From the NCBI RefSeq assembly GCF_000143765.1, contig NZ_GL379770.1, positions 1,700,903 through 1,764,902 on the forward strand: a stretch of DNA of 64,000 bases, in the 5' to 3' direction. Source of the stretch: Sphingobacterium spiritivorum ATCC 33861. GTDB taxonomy: Bacteria > Bacteroidota > Bacteroidia > Sphingobacteriales > Sphingobacteriaceae. The position numbers and the translations under genes were made by a program. Each line of letters starts with the position of its first letter. Positions within the stretch are counted from its first letter, which is position 1. Positions 60,093-64,000 of the stretch are shown here, one piece after another. The notes beneath the pieces were generated by a model. That model made no database searches. It was given only the letters and a program-made list of their open reading frames with translations, and had not been told where the DNA came from.

Positions 60093-60845
60093 CTAAACAG
60101 CAGTATAACCGCCATCTATGAGATAGTACCCTCCTGTCATAAAGGACGCTTTATCAGAGCTTAAGAACAGTACTAATTCAGCTACTTCTTCTGCGTCGCC
60201 AAGGCGTCCCATCGGATGCTTCGCACGCAAGGCTTCCAATTGTTCTTTACCCAGATGTGTGGTCAGTAAAGGTGTCATGATATATCCCGGGCCTACCGCA
60301 TTACAACGTATATTCTTCGGACCGTATTCAGCACCTATGTTGCGGGTCAATCCTACTACAGCATGCTTAGACGCTGTATAGGCGGATGACATGGGTGCAG
60401 CGACCATACCATGTATGGAAGCCATGTTGACGATAGCTCCTCCTCCGTTTTTCTCCATAGCTTTTAGCTGGTATTTACATCCGTAAAATACACCGTTAAA
60501 ATTGATATCAGTTACTTTTTTCCAATCCTCCAGTCCATAGTCTCCGCTTAATGCAGCTGCACCACCTATACCCGCATTGTTGCAGGCAATATCCAATTTT
60601 CCGTATTTTTCTATTGTTGCCTCTACAAGAGCCTCATTTTCTTCTGCAGACGAGGTATCTGCCTTAAAAAAGAAGGCTGTGCCTCCGGCCCGGACAACTG
60701 TATCTACCGTTTCCTGGCCGGCTTTTTCATTAATATCTGAAACGACTACTTTTGCACCTTCTTTTCCATAAGACAAAGCTACAGCACGACCAATTCCTGA
60801 TCCTGCTCCGGTCACAATAGCTACTTTATTATCTAAAATTCCCAT
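60093..60845 (-). CDS. Short-chain dehydrogenase/reductase
   Basis: A 250-residue classical SDR: TGAGSGIGRAVALSYG (NAD(P) binding), NNAGIGGAA, catalytic Ser and Tyr-x-x-x-Lys in SSAYTASKHAVVG, and GPGYIMTPLL. It oxidises or reduces an alcohol/ketone substrate that cannot be read from sequence. It diverges from the Crp/Fnr gene, with which it shares a repeated word in the spacer. Confidence 0.88.
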   Translation of the reverse strand: MGILDNKVAIVTGAGSGIGRAVALSYGKEGAKVVVSDINEKAGQETVDTVVRAGGTAFFFKADTSSAEENEALVEATIEKYGKLDIACNNAGIGGAAALSGDYGLEDWKKVTDINFNGVFYGCKYQLKAMEKNGGGAIVNMASIHGMVAAPMSSAYTASKHAVVGLTRNIGAEYGPKNIRCNAVGPGYIMTPLLTTHLGKEQLEALRAKHPMGRLGDAEEVAELVLFLSSDKASFMTGGYYLIDGGYTAV

Positions 60846-60896
60846 GATAAATTATTTTTAATGAATATGTACAAGTTACAATTTTGCTGACAGGCG

Positions 60897-60907
60897 TTTG
60901 TCTTGTG
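60897..60907. promoter_or_regulatory. Possible Crp/Fnr site, SDR side
   Basis: TTTGTCTTGTG, repeated exactly at 61593-61603 on the other side of the Crp/Fnr gene. Here it is 52-62 bases before the SDR start. A gaca sits six bases before the tgtc. Confidence 0.45.
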
Positions 60908-61006
60908 AATGTCTGATTCTAAATAAAAGTCGCAAAAAACAGATTTTACGCCAATTTTGAATAATAACTTACCACAATACTGTATATTTATCTTTTGGAT
61001 ATAAGT

Positions 61007-61588
61007 ATGCAGTCAGATATTACAATCAGTTCCTATTTAGAAAGTTTTGAGCTTTTCACCGATTCTGAAGTGGATGTGATTGCCTCTCATTTCAAACCTA
61101 AGTCGATAAAGAAAGGAGACTATTTTATCCGGGAAGGTAATTATTCAAGTGAGGTTGCACTGGTTGTCTCCGGAATTTTTCGTTCCTACTATCTGAATGA
61201 CAATATGGACGAGATTACCTATTGTTTTCGTTTTCCTCAGGAATTACTGGCGGCTTATTCATCCCTTATACAACAGACTCCCAGTTTGGAAAATATACAG
61301 GCGATTTCCAATGCTGAGCTTGTTGTGATCAGTGCTGATGATATCAGAAAACTGGATGATCTTTATCCTGGCTGGATCCGGTTTCAGAAAATGATTGCCG
61401 AACAACAATATATTGAACTGGAACAACGTATTTTTCAATTGCAGCGGCAGCAGGCCATTCAACGTTATACCAGCCTGCTTCAGAATCAACCTGACTATAT
61501 CCGCCTTATTCCTCTTCAATATCTGGCGACTTATCTGGGTATAACACAGCGGCATCTTAGTCGTATAAGACGGGAAATTGTTTTTTAG
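61007..61588 (+). CDS. Crp/Fnr-family regulator
   Basis: A 193-residue protein. A cNMP-binding-like beta roll occupies the first 120 residues (FELFTDSEVDVIASHFKPKS, KGDYFIREGNYSSEVALVVS) and the C-terminal HTH has LQYLATYLGITQRHLSRIR. It lacks the Fnr-type Cys cluster, so it is not an O2 sensor. The preferred start is MQSDITISS at 61007; an upstream TTG at 60995 is possible. Confidence 0.85.
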   Translation: MQSDITISSYLESFELFTDSEVDVIASHFKPKSIKKGDYFIREGNYSSEVALVVSGIFRSYYLNDNMDEITYCFRFPQELLAAYSSLIQQTPSLENIQAISNAELVVISADDIRKLDDLYPGWIRFQKMIAEQQYIELEQRIFQLQRQQAIQRYTSLLQNQPDYIRLIPLQYLATYLGITQRHLSRIRREIVF

Positions 61589-61592
61589 GACA

Positions 61593-61603
61593 TTTGTCTT
61601 GTG
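61593..61603. promoter_or_regulatory. Possible Crp/Fnr site, reductase side
   Basis: TTTGTCTTGTG again; just before it gaca-tt-tgtc (61589-61598) is a palindrome. It lies 46-56 bases before the flavodoxin-fold reductase start. Confidence 0.45.
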
Positions 61604-61648
61604 CAGCCTGTTGTTCTATATGGTATTTTTGTACAAACAGCAGCCATA

Positions 61649-62233
61649 ATGTCAAAAAATAAAATCCTTATCATCAACGCTCATCCGAACGGCAATTCTT
61701 TCAATGCAGCACTTGCGGAAGCCTATAAACAGGGTGCGCTGGAGTCCGGAGCTCATGTGGAAGAAATCATAATATCGGAATTACAGTTTAATCCTAATCT
61801 GCGGTATGGTTACCGTCAGCGGATGGAGTTGGAACCCGATCTGCAGAGGGCCTGGCAAAAGATTCTGAAGGCCGATCATATTGTATGGATTCATCCGGTA
61901 TGGTGGGGAGGTCTTCCGGCTATCAGCAAAGGATTTATAGATCGCTTATTCCTTCCCGGCATGGCCTTTCAGTATCGTCCCGATTCCGTTTTTTGGGACA
62001 AATTGTTAAAAGGAAGATCGGCTCATATCATTACGACATTAGATCAACCGGGATGGTATTACCGCCTTTTCTTCGGTCGCCCCAGTGTCAATCAGTTAAA
62101 GCGCTCCGTCTTACAATTTTGCGGAATCAGTCCTGTAAAAGTGACTTATGTGGGTATTGTCAAGACGTCTTCTGATGCATTAAGACACAAGTGGCTGCAA
62201 AAAGTAAAAAAATTGGGTCAGCACAGAAAATAA
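61649..62233 (+). CDS. NAD(P)H oxidoreductase, flavodoxin-fold (KefF/NQO type)
   Basis: A 194-residue protein with MSKNKILIINAHPNGNSFNA at the start (FMN loop), then ADHIVWIHPVWWGGLPAISK and a FLPGMAFQYRPDSVFWDK segment, as in quinone reductases. The ATG at 61601 is in frame but adds 16 residues without support. It is near the Crp/Fnr gene (60 bases) and carries the same word upstream as the SDR gene. Confidence 0.85.
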   Translation: MSKNKILIINAHPNGNSFNAALAEAYKQGALESGAHVEEIIISELQFNPNLRYGYRQRMELEPDLQRAWQKILKADHIVWIHPVWWGGLPAISKGFIDRLFLPGMAFQYRPDSVFWDKLLKGRSAHIITTLDQPGWYYRLFFGRPSVNQLKRSVLQFCGISPVKVTYVGIVKTSSDALRHKWLQKVKKLGQHRK

Positions 62234-62238
62234 AAGTG

Positions 62239-63315
62239 TTATTTGCGCATTTTGCGGCTTAAATATCTTCGTATGGGAATATCGTATATAATCATTGTCA
62301 GGTACGCAAACAATACCAATAGTATAACACATACCGGTATGATGTAAAAAAGCTGCTCTGTACTTGGCTTGTATTGCATATAATAGTGAGCAAACACCCA
62401 TATTCCCCAATAATGAGTCATATAGATCGGATAGGATATCTGTCCCGAAAAATTGCAGATCTTTCGTAAGGAAGGTGAAAGAACTGCCCCTGCGCCCAGA
62501 GATACAAGTAACGGAAAATAGAAAAGCACAACCAGAGATTCTGCCAGCCAGTTCCATGATGTGAACGGCATCATAAATGGCAGTATCAGCAAAATACTAA
62601 GACTTGCAAAGCCTAGTTTGGAATGTAGAATCCATTTGGAACGATGAATAAGTAAACCTGCAAGAAAGGAATAGCCAATACGTGCACCGCCTTCCCAAAA
62701 ATTTCCTTTTCCCCATCCCCCGGAAAGGCCACCAGCTGTATAACTTACATAACATAAAACACCTGCAGCAACAAGGGTTAACAGTATAAGGAATGTCCGT
62801 CTGATACGGGACAGAAATAAAGCATATACAATATTGGCTATATACTCCCAAAAGAGAGACCATGCCGGAGCATTCAGTCCAAACATGTTATAAACCTTAT
62901 CTTTCATTACCGGAAACGGGATAAGAACCAGAGTAAAGACTATAATGAGGATCATGCGACTAGTAGAAAGAACTTCTTCCGGTCCGGTAAAAGGATCAAA
63001 GAAATAGCCTAATAAACCCAGGATGCCACCCAGAATCACTAAAGGATGCAGGCGTATAGCTCTGGAAATAAAAAACTGTTTAAGCCCCATTTGATTAATA
63101 CGATCATCATAGGCATAGCCTATTACAAAACCGGATAAGCAAAAGAAAAAATCGACAGCCAGATAGCCGTGTCCTACTATATTATCACTAAAATCGCTGT
63201 AAATCCATTCCAGGAAATGGAAGATCACAATGACCAGAGCGGCCACACCTCTAAGTCCGTCCAATATGGCGTAATGTTTTTTTGAGGTGGATAAATCTGC
63301 AGGAGAATTAAACAT
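62239..63315 (-). CDS. Acyltransferase 3 family membrane protein
   Basis: A 358-residue OafA/YrhL-like protein with about ten helices and the family start KKHYAILDGLRGVAALVIVI (His and Arg conserved) followed by GYLAVDFFFCLSGFVIGYAY. It transfers acetyl or other acyl groups to surface sugars or lipids. It is convergent with the reductase gene (stop-to-stop distance 5 bases). Substrate unknown. Confidence 0.85.
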   Translation of the reverse strand: MFNSPADLSTSKKHYAILDGLRGVAALVIVIFHFLEWIYSDFSDNIVGHGYLAVDFFFCLSGFVIGYAYDDRINQMGLKQFFISRAIRLHPLVILGGILGLLGYFFDPFTGPEEVLSTSRMILIIVFTLVLIPFPVMKDKVYNMFGLNAPAWSLFWEYIANIVYALFLSRIRRTFLILLTLVAAGVLCYVSYTAGGLSGGWGKGNFWEGGARIGYSFLAGLLIHRSKWILHSKLGFASLSILLILPFMMPFTSWNWLAESLVVLFYFPLLVSLGAGAVLSPSLRKICNFSGQISYPIYMTHYWGIWVFAHYYMQYKPSTEQLFYIIPVCVILLVLFAYLTMIIYDIPIRRYLSRKMRK

Positions 63316-63396
63316 AAGGTAATGATAATATCTATTTATACTTTATAATGATGGTTTTATTTTGCTGATAATATGGCTTTGTATAAATACTTGCAG

Positions 63397-63867
63397 CTAT
63401 ATCAATTCAGCATATCGGGCATTCGTAACCTTTACCAGATCCTGCGGGCTCAGGATAATCTGCAATCCCCTTTTCCCGGCACTGATACTAATGGAAGTCT
63501 GCTCCCGGACAGATTGTTCTATGTAAGTCGGAAATGCTTTTTTCATTCCGATAGGCGAACAGCCTCCCCGTATATATCCGGTCAGTGTCTGTATATTTTT
63601 TACAGGAATCATTTCGCAATTCTTATTACCGGAAGCCTTCGCTATTTTCTTAAGATCAAGTTGTGTATCTCCCGGAATTACCGCGACCAAGTATCCTCCG
63701 GTATTCCCTTTTAAAACTAAGGTTTTATATAATGATTTAGGATCGAGACCCAATGATTCTGCGACATGACCAGCACTTAAATCGTCTTCGTCAACATCAT
63801 ATTCCCGTAGTTCATAATTGACCTTAAGCTGATCCAGCATCCGGACAGCATTGGTTTTATTTGACAT
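63397..63867 (-). CDS. ybaK: YbaK/EbsC-type Cys-tRNA(Pro) deacylase
   Basis: A 156-residue protein with TNAVRMLDQLKVNYELREYD at the start, LYKTLVLKGNTGGYLVAVIP (Lys conserved in the catalytic pocket) and TGYIRGGCSPIGMKKAFPTY. It hydrolyses Cys-tRNA(Pro) formed by ProRS mistakes. Its length and motifs are normal. It is the last gene in the window. Confidence 0.9.
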   Translation of the reverse strand: MSNKTNAVRMLDQLKVNYELREYDVDEDDLSAGHVAESLGLDPKSLYKTLVLKGNTGGYLVAVIPGDTQLDLKKIAKASGNKNCEMIPVKNIQTLTGYIRGGCSPIGMKKAFPTYIEQSVREQTSISISAGKRGLQIILSPQDLVKVTNARYAELI

Positions 63868-64000
63868 GTGTGCTCCTTATTTTCCGGACGTGAAGATAAT
63901 AATTTTAACAGAAAGTCAACCTTTCATAAAGAAATGCTTTTGTATCATTCTTTATATAATAGTAATCTGCATTATATCTTATACTGAAAAATGCAGGCTT
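63868..64000. other. Upstream region of ybaK
   Basis: The last 133 bases hold no gene. On the minus strand this is the ybaK promoter region; no strong -7 box is seen. Confidence 0.4.

Noticed and set aside
1..64000. CRISPR array, prophage or conjugative element
   Set aside because: No regularly spaced repeats, no capsid, tail or transfer genes, and no integrase other than xerD and the IS fragment.

Overview
The window reads as chromosomal DNA from a Bacteroidota bacterium of the Sphingobacteriaceae, most likely Sphingobacterium or a close relative. The evidence is AT-rich spacers, promoters of the Bacteroidota type (TTTG, about 20 bases, then TAnnTTTG), little sign of Shine-Dalgarno sequences, a short primary sigma factor of 286 residues, a TonB receptor paired with a lipoprotein, many small lipoproteins, and two-gene RHS modules of the Bacteroidota kind. 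The genus is an inference. The window holds three tRNA genes, no rRNA and no CRISPR array.

1-9.1 kb is a polymorphic toxin locus on the minus strand. A secreted 1136-residue RHS-associated protein is followed by an RHS core protein with a CdiA_C-type nuclease tip; its reading frame is broken once near 5336. Next come a small candidate immunity gene, an orphan NleD-like (M91) metallopeptidase tip coupled by an ATGA overlap to a lipoprotein gene, and a decayed duplicate of the RHS core end. An IS3-family element has inserted into that duplicate, and its orfB is itself frameshifted. This arrangement looks like a chain of displaced toxin tips behind one full-length toxin gene.

9.5-39.8 kb is mostly housekeeping: pyrE, a Nudix hydrolase, acnB, icd, a CPA2 antiporter, a FtsX/LolE-like permease, fmt, rpoD, an M16 protease, xerD, rpsU and tRNA-Leu, tRNA-Arg and tRNA-Met. 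Between these lie an ECF42-type sigma factor operon with its YCII/DGPF partner, and a likely metal (zinc) uptake cluster made of a His-rich small protein, a ZnuD-like TonB receptor and a His-rich lipoprotein.

39.8-49.5 kb is lineage-specific: a HExxH lipoprotein, a frameshifted secreted protein, a DUF4874/DUF4832/GEVED lipoprotein, and a four-gene minus-strand operon of two membrane proteins with PH-like segments (one with a DKNYY domain), a MORN_2-type protein and a lipoprotein.

49.7-64 kb, together with 14.7-22.1 kb, is rich in small regulator plus redox-enzyme modules: nitroreductase/HxlR, two HxlR genes around a flavodoxin-fold reductase and a VOC protein, LysR/MdaB/YgiN, ArsR/Old Yellow Enzyme, AraC with a hydrolase and acetyltransferase operon, and Crp/SDR/flavodoxin-fold reductase. 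Several show visible candidate operators. The clearest is a 12-base word repeated at exactly 22-base spacing in two promoter regions around the AraC gene. The next is an identical dyad directly in front of both HxlR genes near 20.6 and 21.8 kb. All regulatory sites were read by eye and are not experimentally known.
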